Shown: positions 50,406-59,646 of the stretch, piece by piece
How positions within the stretch are numbered: the first letter of the stretch is position 1
Layout: every line of letters begins with the position of its first letter
Assembly: GCA_016788885.1 (NCBI GenBank)
Contig: JAEURX010000037.1
Coordinates: 1 to 64,000, forward strand
Reading direction: 5' to 3'
Length of the DNA: 64,000 nucleotides
From: Nitrospira sp.
GTDB lineage: Bacteria > Nitrospirota > Nitrospiria > Nitrospirales > Nitrospiraceae
Notes under the pieces: model-generated
Told to the model about the DNA's origin: nothing
The model's database searches: none
Seen by the model: the letters and a program-made list of their open reading frames with translations, nothing else
Position numbers and translations under genes: made by a program

Positions 50406-51926
50406 ATGAAGAAGATCCAGGTTCAAGCACAGGTCGGACGGGCGGAGAACGAGGGGGCCGAGGTTCTGGTAGTGCTCAGTTGCGAGGGCGACTCAGACCT
50501 CACGCAGGAAACGGCCGCCATCAATACTCAACTCGGAGGCCAGCTTGCCGCGCTGATGCAGCGAGGAGAATTTGAAGGGAAACTCGGCGAAGGGCTGTTG
50601 ATTCATACCCAGGGTAAAGCCAAGGCGAAACGTCTGTTGCTCGCCGGGCTGGGCAAAGCCAAGGACCTGCGCCTGGATGCCTTTCGCCAAGCGCTGGGCT
50701 CTGCGGTCAAACGCGTTCGTCAGGCCAAGGTGTCTTCGTTCGGCGTGGTGCTGCCCGGGGCTCTGCTCGAGGAGATCCCCGTTCAGGATGTCGCGCAAGC
50801 GATGGCCGAAGGGGCCATTCTCGGGAATTATCAATTCACGGCCTACCGCAGTCCGAACGGCAGCAAACCGGTTGATGTCGAACGTGTGACGATTCATACC
50901 TCCCAAGCGTCGCTGCTTTCACAGATCAATGAGGGGATCCGGCGCGGTGTGGCAACGGCCGAGGCGACGGTGCTCGTGCGAGACCTGTGTAACCATCCGG
51001 CCAATGTCATGACGCCCACGCGCATCGTCCAAGAGGCGAAAGCCGTGGCGAAGGAGTCGGGTGTGAAGCTCAAGGTGCTCGAGCAGAAGGATATGGAGCA
51101 GCTCGGCATGGGGGCGTTGCTCGGCGTGGCTCGGGGTAGTCATGAACCGCCGAAGTTCATCATCCTCGAATACAAAGGCGCGAAGGCTAAAAAGGGTGAC
51201 CCGCCGGTGGTGCTGGTCGGCAAAACGATCACGTTCGACACGGGGGGGATTTCGCTCAAGCCGGCTGAAAACATGGAGCACATGAAGGCCGATATGACCG
51301 GCGGGGCCGAGGTTCTGGCCACCATGCGGGCTGCGGCACGGCTTAAGTTACCGTTGCACCTCGTGAGTATTCTGCCGGTGGCTGAAAATATGCCTGGTGG
51401 ACGCGCAATGCGGCCGGGCGACGTGGTGAAGACGCTCTCCGGCAAAACCGTCGAGGTGCAGAACACGGATGCTGAAGGGCGGCTGATTCTTTCGGATGCC
51501 TTGGCCTATGCCACCAGATACAAGCCGGCGGTGTTGCTTGACATCGCGACCTTGACCGGTGCCTGCGTCGTCGCACTCGGGCAGTTTGCGATCGGGATGT
51601 TTGGTAATAACGATCTGTTGAAGGAGCAGGTTCGCAATGCCGGCATGCGGGCCGGTGAGCGTGTGTGGGAGATGCCGCTGTGGGAGGAATATTTCGAGCA
51701 ACTCCGCAGTGATGTGGCGGATATGCGGAATATCGGTGGCCGTGGGGGTGGCATGATCACTGCCGCGTTATTCCTGAGCAAGTTTGTGGGCGATTGTCCC
51801 TGGATCCATCTGGATATTGCCAGCACGGATTGGAGCGAGCGCGAACGGGCCTATCTGCCGAAGGGGCCCACGGGCATTGGTACGCGCTTGTTGATTCAAT
51901 TCCTGCTCGATCGCACCCTGCCCTAG
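50406..51926 (+). CDS. pepA: Leucyl aminopeptidase (M17)
   Basis: 506 residues. The di-metal catalytic domain shows VGKTITFDTGGISLKP, MKADMTGGAEVLATM and the family signature NTDAEGRLILSDAL. The N-terminal macro-like domain is complete. GAGGGGAGG precedes the ATG at 50406. A cytosolic enzyme for N-terminal residue removal and peptide turnover. Confidence 0.97.
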   Translation: MKKIQVQAQVGRAENEGAEVLVVLSCEGDSDLTQETAAINTQLGGQLAALMQRGEFEGKLGEGLLIHTQGKAKAKRLLLAGLGKAKDLRLDAFRQALGSAVKRVRQAKVSSFGVVLPGALLEEIPVQDVAQAMAEGAILGNYQFTAYRSPNGSKPVDVERVTIHTSQASLLSQINEGIRRGVATAEATVLVRDLCNHPANVMTPTRIVQEAKAVAKESGVKLKVLEQKDMEQLGMGALLGVARGSHEPPKFIILEYKGAKAKKGDPPVVLVGKTITFDTGGISLKPAENMEHMKADMTGGAEVLATMRAAARLKLPLHLVSILPVAENMPGGRAMRPGDVVKTLSGKTVEVQNTDAEGRLILSDALAYATRYKPAVLLDIATLTGACVVALGQFAIGMFGNNDLLKEQVRNAGMRAGERVWEMPLWEEYFEQLRSDVADMRNIGGRGGGMITAALFLSKFVGDCPWIHLDIASTDWSERERAYLPKGPTGIGTRLLIQFLLDRTLP

Positions 51927-52001
51927 AGGCAGCGGTCAGGCTCGAGCACGTGCTTCACGAGACATCAGTCGCTTCTCACCAGTTTCTCGGAGTAGGGTCG
52001 C

Positions 52002-53153
52002 ATGACGTTACGAGAGCAAATCGGTCAGCTCTTCATGATGGGGTTCATGGGGACCACGGTCAGCAAAGAGCTGGCGTCGTTCATGAAGGCGTACACGCCG
52101 GGCGGCGTAATCTTTTTTAGACGCAACCTCGAATCGGTTCAGCAAATTGTCGATCTGACGAACGGGTTACAAAAGCTGTCGCCTGCGTCGCCCTTGTTGA
52201 TCGCGATCGATCAAGAGGGGGGACGTGTGTCGCGGCTCCCTGCTGAATTCACGATCTTCCCTCCCTGCGCACAATTGGGACAGTGCAATTCCAGCGAACT
52301 GGCCTACTCCGCCGCGGCGACGATCGCGAAGGAGTTGCGTGCGGTGGGCATCAACATGAACATGGCGCCGGTGCTCGACGTGAACAGTAATCCGGAGAAT
52401 CCCGTGATCGGTGACCGGGCCTTCGGCGCGGACCCTGGCCTCGTTGCGGAGTTGGGGCAGGCCACCATCGGCGGGTTGCAGGACAACATGGTGGTGGCGT
52501 GCGGGAAACATTTCCCCGGCCATGGAGATACCTCGGCCGACTCGCACAAGGTACTGCCGGTGGTGGATGCGGGACTTCAGCGGCTCCGCGACACGGAGTT
52601 CCCCCCATTTCAGCACGCGATCCGGTTCGGTGTGGCCAGCTTGATGACGGCGCATGTGCTCTATCGCGCGTTAGATCCCGATGCCCCGGCAACCCTCTCG
52701 TCGGCCGTCATTCAGCGGATGCTGCGGGAAGAGTTCCGGTATGACGGCGTCGTCTTTACGGATGACTTGGAGATGCATGCCATTATCGATCACGATGGGA
52801 TCGGCGAGGCGGCCGTCCGATCATTTGTGGCCGGGTGCGATGTGTTGTTGATCTGTAAAGATCAGGATCGAGTGCAGACGGCAATGCAGGCGATGGAGCG
52901 CGCGGTGCGAGACGGTCGAATCACTCAGGAGCGGTTGCAGCAATCATTGGTTCGTGTGGCACGACTCAAGTCGCGATACCTGTTACCGTACAAACCGGTC
53001 ACCATTTCCGATGCCCGCTTGGTGGTGGGATGTCGCACGCACAGGATGCTGCTCGATTCGTGGCATAAGGCCTATGCCCGTGTGCCTGCGCCGAAGGTCT
53101 CGGAGAACATGCAGTCGGCGGCGGCATTGGATTCACCGGTTGCGCATGTCTGA
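52002..53153 (+). CDS. nagZ: Beta-N-acetylhexosaminidase (GH3)
   Basis: 383 residues. Substrate-binding region LLIAIDQEGGRVSRLP, the signature CGKHFPGHGDTSADSHK with the catalytic His loop, and VVFTDDLEMHAI with the nucleophile Asp. NagZ removes GlcNAc from peptidoglycan fragments during wall recycling. It is longer than the usual 340 residues because of a C-terminal tail of about 40. Confidence 0.95.
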   Translation: MTLREQIGQLFMMGFMGTTVSKELASFMKAYTPGGVIFFRRNLESVQQIVDLTNGLQKLSPASPLLIAIDQEGGRVSRLPAEFTIFPPCAQLGQCNSSELAYSAAATIAKELRAVGINMNMAPVLDVNSNPENPVIGDRAFGADPGLVAELGQATIGGLQDNMVVACGKHFPGHGDTSADSHKVLPVVDAGLQRLRDTEFPPFQHAIRFGVASLMTAHVLYRALDPDAPATLSSAVIQRMLREEFRYDGVVFTDDLEMHAIIDHDGIGEAAVRSFVAGCDVLLICKDQDRVQTAMQAMERAVRDGRITQERLQQSLVRVARLKSRYLLPYKPVTISDARLVVGCRTHRMLLDSWHKAYARVPAPKVSENMQSAAALDSPVAHV

Positions 53154-53332
53154 GGCATCAGCACACTTTGCTTGATGGGGCTTGTTGGAAGTCAGGGGTG
53201 AGGGGCGTCCCTCGCTGAGACACAGGCTTCCCCAATTCCTTCGGACATTCGGCGCTGGCTTTTCTTCCTGGGTTTTGATTCACTGGTCCAGGATCCGATC
53301 CATTTCTTATCAGTTTATTTTACCGAGGTACC

Positions 53333-53722
53333 ATGGCTATCAAGAAAGGCGACATTCTCGACGAACGCAAACGGTTCCCCGACTCCTGTGGGTTGGTGGT
53401 GAAGTGTACCGGTGGCGGTGAGGGATTCAAGAAAATCTTCTGTTGTGGCCATGAGCTGACCGAAGAGGATCTTGTGCCGGAGATCATGTCGTCGAGGGGC
53501 CGAAAACGAGGGGGGCTGCTTCCGGGGGCGATGCTGGAAGAGAAGCGGCAGTTCCCTGATTCTTGCGGCCTTCGCCTCATGGTGATGGATGGAGGGGCCG
53601 GGCTTCAAGGGATCGATTGTTGTGGCCATCTCATTACAGCCGGCGCCGTGCATGGGTTGAGGTTCGGCCAACCGCCGGAGGAAGGAGTTCCTATGCCGAC
53701 TGGTCCGGCAGGGGAGGCGTAA
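53333..53722 (+). CDS. Twin-repeat Cys-rich protein, 129 residues
   Basis: Two copies of one unit: RFPDSCGLVVKCTGGGEGFK with IFCCGHELT (residues 14-43), and QFPDSCGLRLMVMDGGAGLQ with IDCCGHLIT (73-102). The spacing from FPDSCGL to CCGH is identical in both. Each repeat keeps three Cys and one His, suggesting two metal or disulfide sites. There is no signal peptide. The ribosome site is CCGAGG. The stop overlaps the next start (TAATG), coupling it to a PsiE-like membrane protein. The family was not recognised beyond the repeat. Confidence 0.75.
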   Translation: MAIKKGDILDERKRFPDSCGLVVKCTGGGEGFKKIFCCGHELTEEDLVPEIMSSRGRKRGGLLPGAMLEEKRQFPDSCGLRLMVMDGGAGLQGIDCCGHLITAGAVHGLRFGQPPEEGVPMPTGPAGEA

Positions 53723-54243
53723 TGTCCCCTCCAAACGTGCCGGGGGCAGATGATCAGTTCCATCGGCCTAGTATGCGCTGGTGGCTCGGTTTCATGGACC
53801 AACTGGACCGGCTCGGATATGTTGCGGCAGGGTTTAGCCTGCTTGCACTCTGCCTGATTATTTTCGTCCATGCCTGGTACATTTTCCTGGCTCGTCCCAT
53901 TCACCTCGCGCTCCTCCCCGCTGCGCTCAAGTTATTGAACGATCTGCTCCTGGTCATCATTCTCCTGGAACTGTTTCGTACGGTGGTGCGATTTCTTCAG
54001 ACGGAAGTGCTGGAGTTAGAACCGTATCTGTCCGTGGGGATCATTGCCTGTACACGGAGACTGTTGACGGCCAGTGCCGAACTCTCCTATCAGCTTGAAG
54101 CGGTGGCCAAGGAAAGCCGGCATGAGCTCTTTCAGCAATACCTCATGGATGTCGGCTTGAATGTGCTCGTCATCATCATCCTGATCGGCGGGCTGTACCT
54201 GCTTCGCTTACGTCCGTCGATTGAGCGTCGGGCCCTCTCCTGA
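53722..54243 (+). CDS. PsiE-like membrane protein
   Basis: 173 residues with four transmembrane helices (LGYVAAGFSLLALCLIIFVH; LKLLNDLLLVIILLELFRTV; the amphipathic region around LEPYLSVGIIACTRRLL; VLVIIILIGGLYLLRL). LNDLLLVIILLELFRTV resembles the phosphate-starvation-inducible PsiE family. Its function is unknown. It is translationally coupled to the twin-repeat Cys protein upstream. Confidence 0.75.
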   Translation: MSPPNVPGADDQFHRPSMRWWLGFMDQLDRLGYVAAGFSLLALCLIIFVHAWYIFLARPIHLALLPAALKLLNDLLLVIILLELFRTVVRFLQTEVLELEPYLSVGIIACTRRLLTASAELSYQLEAVAKESRHELFQQYLMDVGLNVLVIIILIGGLYLLRLRPSIERRALS

Positions 54244-54330
54244 TCGGGGGTGGACCGAATAGCAGGGGGCGCTAGGTCCTTCTTGCCCTCCCTATGCCTC
54301 TTATGGCATCATGCACCTCTTCTTGGAGGC

Positions 54331-54795
54331 ATGGTGGCCACATTGCTTGAATATGTGGGATCGGTGCATATTTATCTCGGACCGTACCGAGGGAATCCGA
54401 TCGCCTTGTATTTGAGACGGACGGAAGCCGGGTGTCAGATCGGCCCGCGCGCCTATCCTTGGAATGACGTGGTAGGTGCGGGGGAAACCCCCAACAAGGC
54501 CGCCGCAGATTTCGAAGAAAAGTGGAAGGGCAAAGGACTGGCTGCTGATATGTATTCAGGTCCTTCGTGGGAAGGGGGGATCAAGCCGGAACGGCCTGCC
54601 CCGCCGAAACCCGCTGCTCCTCCCAAGCCTGCTGCTGCTCCGGCCGCAGCCACAACCGCCCCAGCTGCTGTTGGAGCCACGAATGCAGCGCCGGTACCTC
54701 CTGCGCCTGCCTCAAAACCGGTCGCTCAGGCTCCTGCCCCTGCTGCAGCGGAACCGAAGGCGGCACCGGTCGCCCCGACAGAAGCCTCGTCCTAA
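54331..54795 (+). CDS. Hypothetical protein with Ala/Pro-rich tail
   Basis: 154 residues from the ATG at 54331 (TTGGAGGC upstream). The first 75 residues form a compact domain (YVGSVHIYLGPYRGNPIALY, PWNDVVGAGETPNKAAADFE, KWKGKGL). The rest is a low-complexity Pro/Ala repeat (PKPAAPPKPAAAP). No signal peptide. The domain was not recognised. Confidence 0.6.
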   Translation: MVATLLEYVGSVHIYLGPYRGNPIALYLRRTEAGCQIGPRAYPWNDVVGAGETPNKAAADFEEKWKGKGLAADMYSGPSWEGGIKPERPAPPKPAAPPKPAAAPAAATTAPAAVGATNAAPVPPAPASKPVAQAPAPAAAEPKAAPVAPTEASS

Positions 54796-54851
54796 TTCCC
54801 CGTTTCCATCAATCAGTTCAGCGACCGGCCGAGAGCCATGCGGCTCATGGG

Positions 54852-56273
54852 TCATTCCACGGCAGGACGCCTGGCGAGTCTGCTATGGCGAATCCCATAC
54901 ATGGCATAGACCAGAATGCCGATGATGGTCCACACAAAGAATCGGATCCAGGTCATCCAGGGGAGGAAATACATTAATCCCGAGCAGGCGAGCACACCCA
55001 AAATGGGAATGAGTGGCATGAACGGCATGCGGAATGGCCGAGGGTGGTCGGGGTTGGTGTAACGAAGTACGATGATGCCGATGCAGACCAAGACGAAGGC
55101 GAACAGCGTCCCGATGTTGGTCATATCCGCCGCTTCGCCGATAGGAATTAGTGCCGCCATAATGGCGACTGCGACACCGGTCAAATACGTCGCATGATGT
55201 GGCGTTCGAAATTTTGGATGGACGCCTGAGAGCCAGGGGCCAAGGAGTCCGTCCCGGGACATGGCGAAAAAGACGCGAATCTGGCCTAACATCATCACCA
55301 CCAGCACGCTCGTAATCCCCGCCACTGCCCCAACGGCCACGAGCGCGGCGCCCCACTTGAATCCGACCACGCGAAGCCCTTCGGCTACGGGTGCGTGGAT
55401 GTCGATCTTCGAGAAAGGCACCAGCCCCGTCAGGACTGCCGCCACCGTAATGTAGAGCAGTGTGCAAACAGCCAGGGAGGCAAAGATGCCAATAGGAAGA
55501 TCCCGTTGAGGATTCTTGGCTTCTTCCGCGGTGGTTGAGACGGCATCGAATCCGATGTAAGCAAAGAAGACGATGGCTGCGGCCGCACCGACGCCGGCAA
55601 ATCCGAATGGCATGAACGGAGACCAGTTTGCCGTGTCGACGGATGAACTGCCGACAGCGATGAAAAACACAATGACGGCGAGTTTGACCAGCACGATCCC
55701 GCACGTGGCCCTTGCGCTTTCTTTGACTCCGACAATGAGGATGCCTGTGACGAGGAGGACGATGATTGCGGCCGGGATGTTCGCAATGCCTCCATCGGCA
55801 CCGGGGGGATGGGTGGCCCAGTAGGGAAGTTCGAGGCCGCAGAGTTTGAGGATATTGTTGAAGTAGCCGGACCAGCCGATCGCGACGGCAACGCAGGCCA
55901 CGCCATACTCCAAAATTAGGTTCCAGCCGGTGAGCCAGGCTAAAAATTCTCCCAGTGTGGCGTAGGAGTAGGTGTAGGCGCTGCCTGCTACCGGAATCAT
56001 CGCCGCGAATTCGGCATAACAGAGGGCGGCCAATGCGCAGGTGATGCCGGAGAGAATGAACGACAGGATGATGCCGGGTCCTGCTCCGGGGCGGTGAGCA
56101 TCTCCGACGATTGCCGTGCCGATGAGGACGAAAATGCCGGTGCCGATAATGGCGCCAATGCCGAGCCCGGTCAGGTCCCAGGCCGTGAGGCTCCGTTTGA
56201 GGCGATGTTCGGGGGCGTCGGAATCAGCGAGGATTTGCTTGATGGATTTGGTGCGAAACAGTGGATTGCCCAC
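54852..56273 (-). CDS. APC-family amino acid permease
   Basis: 473 residues, about 12 transmembrane helices. GLGIGAIIGTGIFVLIG is the substrate-binding unwound helix 1 typical of APC transporters. CYAEFAAMIPVAGSAYTYSY and the GFDAVSTTAEEAKNPQRDLP loop fit cationic amino acid transporters (CAT/YfnA type). The GTG start has GAGAGGAC upstream. The substrate is not certain. Confidence 0.93.
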   Translation of the reverse strand: MGNPLFRTKSIKQILADSDAPEHRLKRSLTAWDLTGLGIGAIIGTGIFVLIGTAIVGDAHRPGAGPGIILSFILSGITCALAALCYAEFAAMIPVAGSAYTYSYATLGEFLAWLTGWNLILEYGVACVAVAIGWSGYFNNILKLCGLELPYWATHPPGADGGIANIPAAIIVLLVTGILIVGVKESARATCGIVLVKLAVIVFFIAVGSSSVDTANWSPFMPFGFAGVGAAAAIVFFAYIGFDAVSTTAEEAKNPQRDLPIGIFASLAVCTLLYITVAAVLTGLVPFSKIDIHAPVAEGLRVVGFKWGAALVAVGAVAGITSVLVVMMLGQIRVFFAMSRDGLLGPWLSGVHPKFRTPHHATYLTGVAVAIMAALIPIGEAADMTNIGTLFAFVLVCIGIIVLRYTNPDHPRPFRMPFMPLIPILGVLACSGLMYFLPWMTWIRFFVWTIIGILVYAMYGIRHSRLARRPAVE

Positions 56274-56332
56274 CCAGTGTCCTCTCTCCGCGTCACGACC
56301 ACAGCATGTGTGCCGGTTTGGTGAGCCCCCTG

Positions 56333-57109
56333 TCAGGAGCCGGTCCCGCGTCTCGCAGGCGAAGGTTGGTGTGACGGGCGACGTGAAGCTGCCCGTAGAA
56401 ATGTCTGAAACAGGCGTCGGTGCAACAGGTGGCGTTCAAAGAGAAATTCCGGATGCCATTGCAGGCCCAGAAAGAACGGAAGTCGAGGGTGTTCGATGGC
56501 CTCGACGATCCCGTCGGGAGCAGTGGCGCTGGCCAGCAAGGTGCGACCGACGGTTTTCACCGATTGATGATGGGAACTATTCACCTTCATGCGCGTGCGT
56601 TTGACGATGCGGTCGAGCAGGCTGCCGGGTGTAATGGTGATGCTGTGCGAAAGCTGTACTGCCGGGGTCTGTTGTCGGTGTTCGAGGACATCGTTCACTT
56701 GGGCTGGGAGGTCCTGATAGAGCGTGCCTCCGCAGGCAACGTTCATGGTTTGCATGCCTCCGCAAATAGCGAGCGTTGGAATCTGGTTGCGGATGGCCAG
56801 CCGGACCAAGTTGAGCTCAAAACTGGACCGCCGTTCGGCGACGAGAGGAAAGCGGTATCGTTGAGATTCTCCGTAGAGGGTCGGGTCAAGATCTGGGCCG
56901 CTTCCCGTGAGCAGTAGCCCGTCGATGCTTGTGAGGAGGCGCCGACGCGCTGAACGGTCTGCGACTAGGGGCAGGATCACCGGCACGCCGCCCAATTCTT
57001 CAATGGCGCGGACATACCGGGCCCGAAGAAAGTACGTGGGTTCCTTGCCGCCCCATTCCTTACGATCGCCGGCATTGAAGTCGGGCGTGACTCCGATGAC
57101 CGGTTTCAT
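56333..57109 (-). CDS. Gamma-glutamyl-GABA hydrolase family (peptidase C26) protein
   Basis: 258 residues. Starts MKPVIGVTPDF; the active-site motif LAICGGMQTMNVACGGTLYQ has the nucleophile Cys, and the C-terminal HPRLPFFLGLQWHPEFL has the catalytic His and Glu. PuuD-type enzymes hydrolyse gamma-glutamyl compounds in polyamine breakdown. No other puu gene is here. The ATG at 57109 is the natural start; the frame runs further upstream without similarity. Confidence 0.9.
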   Translation of the reverse strand: MKPVIGVTPDFNAGDRKEWGGKEPTYFLRARYVRAIEELGGVPVILPLVADRSARRRLLTSIDGLLLTGSGPDLDPTLYGESQRYRFPLVAERRSSFELNLVRLAIRNQIPTLAICGGMQTMNVACGGTLYQDLPAQVNDVLEHRQQTPAVQLSHSITITPGSLLDRIVKRTRMKVNSSHHQSVKTVGRTLLASATAPDGIVEAIEHPRLPFFLGLQWHPEFLFERHLLHRRLFQTFLRAASRRPSHQPSPARRGTGS

Positions 57110-57110
57110 G

Positions 57111-57581
57111 CTACTTGATCGGTTCCAAGGGCAGCGGTAGCGGCTCTTGAGGGGTGTAGTCCCCGGCCTCCCGGGCGGGCTCGCCTGACACGCCGAGGAA
57201 CCGGATGGGCCGATCGCCTTTGAGGTGATCAGGGGTGATGATATAGGTGCCGTACATGCTGGGGACCCAGATGTTCTTTGCCGTCTGCTCGCTGCCTCCG
57301 GAGAAGCCATAGGCTAAGCCGCCGACCACTCCGCCGCCGATTGCAAACGCGAGCTTGAGGGGAAAATACACAATCGTGGCAAGCGCGGATCCGGCTTGAA
57401 TGCCCACGCCGGAGGCGCTGGCGTCATTTGATGAGACAGGGACATTGGAGCTCCCCGATTCTTGTGCGGAGACCGGCACCGCGAGGATGGCTAGTGAGCA
57501 CAGTGCCACCACGCCAAGGACCAGGGCATTCGACCAGAGGCTGCGTCGTCTTTTGAAGGGCAGAATGGCAGAGACGTTCAC
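57111..57581 (-). CDS. Exported hypothetical protein, 156 residues
   Basis: Signal peptide (NALVLGVVALCSLAILAVPV). A Gly-rich hydrophobic segment (VYFPLKLAFAIGGGVVGGLAY) could insert in a membrane. The C-terminal half is KNIWVPSMYGTYIITPDHLK plus a Pro-rich end. The family was not recognised. It is one base from the PuuD-like start, so the two are probably co-transcribed. Confidence 0.65.
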   Translation of the reverse strand: MNVSAILPFKRRRSLWSNALVLGVVALCSLAILAVPVSAQESGSSNVPVSSNDASASGVGIQAGSALATIVYFPLKLAFAIGGGVVGGLAYGFSGGSEQTAKNIWVPSMYGTYIITPDHLKGDRPIRFLGVSGEPAREAGDYTPQEPLPLPLEPIK

Positions 57582-57731
57582 GTTGAGTGCCTCCTTGGGG
57601 CTGAAGTTCTGTGATGAGTGAAAAAAGATGAGTGCTGATGAGCTATGTGCAATTCAGAGTACTCCGTTGTCGTTATAACAAATTCCCCCTCATTTTCAAA
57701 CCCCTTCCGGGTTTGCTGCAGGCGGCATTGT

Positions 57732-58193
57732 TCATGCGAGATCGGGTGGTTCGGCGAGGTCCAGTTCAAGGCGAATGCGATCGGTGATCTCGGCTGGTGT
57801 ATTCTGGGTGAGGTGCGTCAACTCGGCGGTAAACGTTGAGGCCTCGATCACCTGATTCTGTTGATCGAGCCCGGCTTGGAGGGCCAGGTGTAGCGCGCAG
57901 GTGCAGAGGGACTGAATGAAGAGATCATCGGCCCGCCGCATGGTTTCCGTTCGGTCTTCGGGGTCCATGTCTCGCAGCAAGGCCTGGATCCAGGAAGAGA
58001 AGCCGATGTGTTCGCGTGTCTGCCCAATGTGAGGCTGTGCGACATCGACTCCAACCTGTACGCCACCCTTCCAGCTGCGCTTCTTCACATTGAAGACGCA
58101 ACGGAGGTGATCCGGCCGATCCTCAACGGGTTCCGGTCCGAAGAAAAACGTGACGCGGTATTGTGTGAGATCTCCTGGTGCTGGATGTGTCAT
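57732..58193 (-). CDS. Hypothetical protein, 153 residues
   Basis: Starts MTHPAPGDLTQYRVTFFFGP; a beta-rich N-terminal part (CVFNVKKRSWKGGVQVGVDV) and a helical C-terminal part (FIQSLCTCALHLALQAGLDQ). No signal peptide. The family was not recognised. It is divergent from the M24 peptidase gene. Confidence 0.6.
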   Translation of the reverse strand: MTHPAPGDLTQYRVTFFFGPEPVEDRPDHLRCVFNVKKRSWKGGVQVGVDVAQPHIGQTREHIGFSSWIQALLRDMDPEDRTETMRRADDLFIQSLCTCALHLALQAGLDQQNQVIEASTFTAELTHLTQNTPAEITDRIRLELDLAEPPDLA

Positions 58194-58287
58194 GGCGCGT
58201 GGTGCCGATTGTACCATTGCGACGGTCGGAGAACACAGACGGATCGGCAGAGTGGTATCGATGTCAAAATGCCGCTATGATGCGGCT

Positions 58288-59505
58288 ATGAATATGCTCG
58301 CTCCCTCTCGCGCGCACGTGCACCGGATTCAACAGGCCATCCGGGAGCAGCCAGGACTTGACGGCTGGCTCTTTTACGACTTTCGTCATCTGGATCCCAT
58401 TGCGTATCGGGTGCTGTTGCTAGATCCGTCACTCCATGTGACGCGGAGATGGTATTACTGGGTTCCGGCAGTGGGGGTGCCGGTGAAAGTTCAACATCGC
58501 ATCGAGCCCCATGTGTTGGAGGGACTACCCGGTGATGAGCAGTTGTATGTCTCCTGGAGGGAGCAACATACGGCGCTGAGGTCCTTTCTGCACTCCGCCA
58601 AGCGGATTGCCATGCAATATTCGCCGATGAACGCCATCCCGTACCTCTCCCGCGTGGATGCCGGGACCATTGAGTTGATACGTGGGTTAGGCGTGGAGGT
58701 GGTGACTTCTGCGGATTTGGTTCAGCAGTTTGAGGCCGTGTGGGACGAGACCCAATTGGCCTCGCACCAAGTGGCAGCCGAGGGATTGCGAGCCATTGTG
58801 GATGAGGCTTTCGGATTTGTCGGCGCCTCTCTCGCCGGAGGGCGTTCTCTGACCGAATACGACTTGCAGCAATACATCCTCAGCCGCATGCAGGCTCGCA
58901 ACCTGGTCACCTCTAGCGCACCAATTGCCGCCGTCAACGCACATAGCGCAGATCCGCACTATGGCCCGCCGCTGCAGGGATCCGCCCCCATCCGACCCGG
59001 GGATCTGGTGCTGATTGATCTATGGGCGAAGCAGCCCCAAGTGGGGGCGGTGTATGCGGATATCACCTGGACTGGATTTGTGGGGCGAACGGTGCCGGCA
59101 CGGCATCAAGAGATTTTTCAGATTGTCCGGCGTGCGCGGGATACGGCGGTGAGCTTTGTGCAAGAACGCGTGAGGTGCGGGGCGTTCCCGTTCGGATGGG
59201 AAGTGGATGATGCCTGCCGTCAGGTGATTCAAGACGCTGGATACGGGAACTATTTCGTCCACCGCACCGGTCATTCGATCGGTGAAGAGGTGCATGGGAA
59301 TGGGGCCAACATCGACAACCTGGAAACGCAGGATGCGCGTCGGTTGTTGCCGGGCACCTGCTTTTCCATCGAGCCGGGGATCTATTTGCCTCAGGAGTTC
59401 GGCATCCGCAGCGAACTCGATGTGTACCTCTCAACACATGACGCCACCGTGTACGGACAACCGGTGCAAACCGAACTCGTCGCGATTTCCCCCGTTGTCG
59501 GTTAG
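58288..59505 (+). CDS. M24-family (Xaa-Pro-type) metallopeptidase
   Basis: 405 residues. N-terminal creatinase-like domain (LFYDFRHLDPIAYRVLLLD). The C-terminal pita-bread fold has the metal ligands in VLIDLWAKQPQVGAVYADIT, HRTGHSIGEEVHGNGANIDN, FSIEPGIYLPQEFGIRSELD. A cytosolic enzyme releasing N-terminal residues before Pro, or a relative. The start could also be an ATG at 58261, nine codons upstream. Confidence 0.9.
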   Translation: MNMLAPSRAHVHRIQQAIREQPGLDGWLFYDFRHLDPIAYRVLLLDPSLHVTRRWYYWVPAVGVPVKVQHRIEPHVLEGLPGDEQLYVSWREQHTALRSFLHSAKRIAMQYSPMNAIPYLSRVDAGTIELIRGLGVEVVTSADLVQQFEAVWDETQLASHQVAAEGLRAIVDEAFGFVGASLAGGRSLTEYDLQQYILSRMQARNLVTSSAPIAAVNAHSADPHYGPPLQGSAPIRPGDLVLIDLWAKQPQVGAVYADITWTGFVGRTVPARHQEIFQIVRRARDTAVSFVQERVRCGAFPFGWEVDDACRQVIQDAGYGNYFVHRTGHSIGEEVHGNGANIDNLETQDARRLLPGTCFSIEPGIYLPQEFGIRSELDVYLSTHDATVYGQPVQTELVAISPVVG

Positions 59506-59546
59506 TTGAGCCTGCTTCCTCTCATTTCAGTGCCCTCCGCCATTTC

Positions 59547-59576
59547 TTGACACCCTTTGCATCGGGCAGCTATCGT
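59547..59576 (+). promoter_or_regulatory. Promoter of the TatA-like gene
   Basis: TTGACA (59547-59552), an 18-bp spacer and TATCGT (59571-59576), 70 bp upstream of the start codon. Confidence 0.5.
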
Positions 59577-59646
59577 GAGGTGTCGCACAGCCAAATAGGC
59601 TCTGTCGTGCCTACGTCGCCCCTATTGGTCGAGGAAGGAAAGCAAC

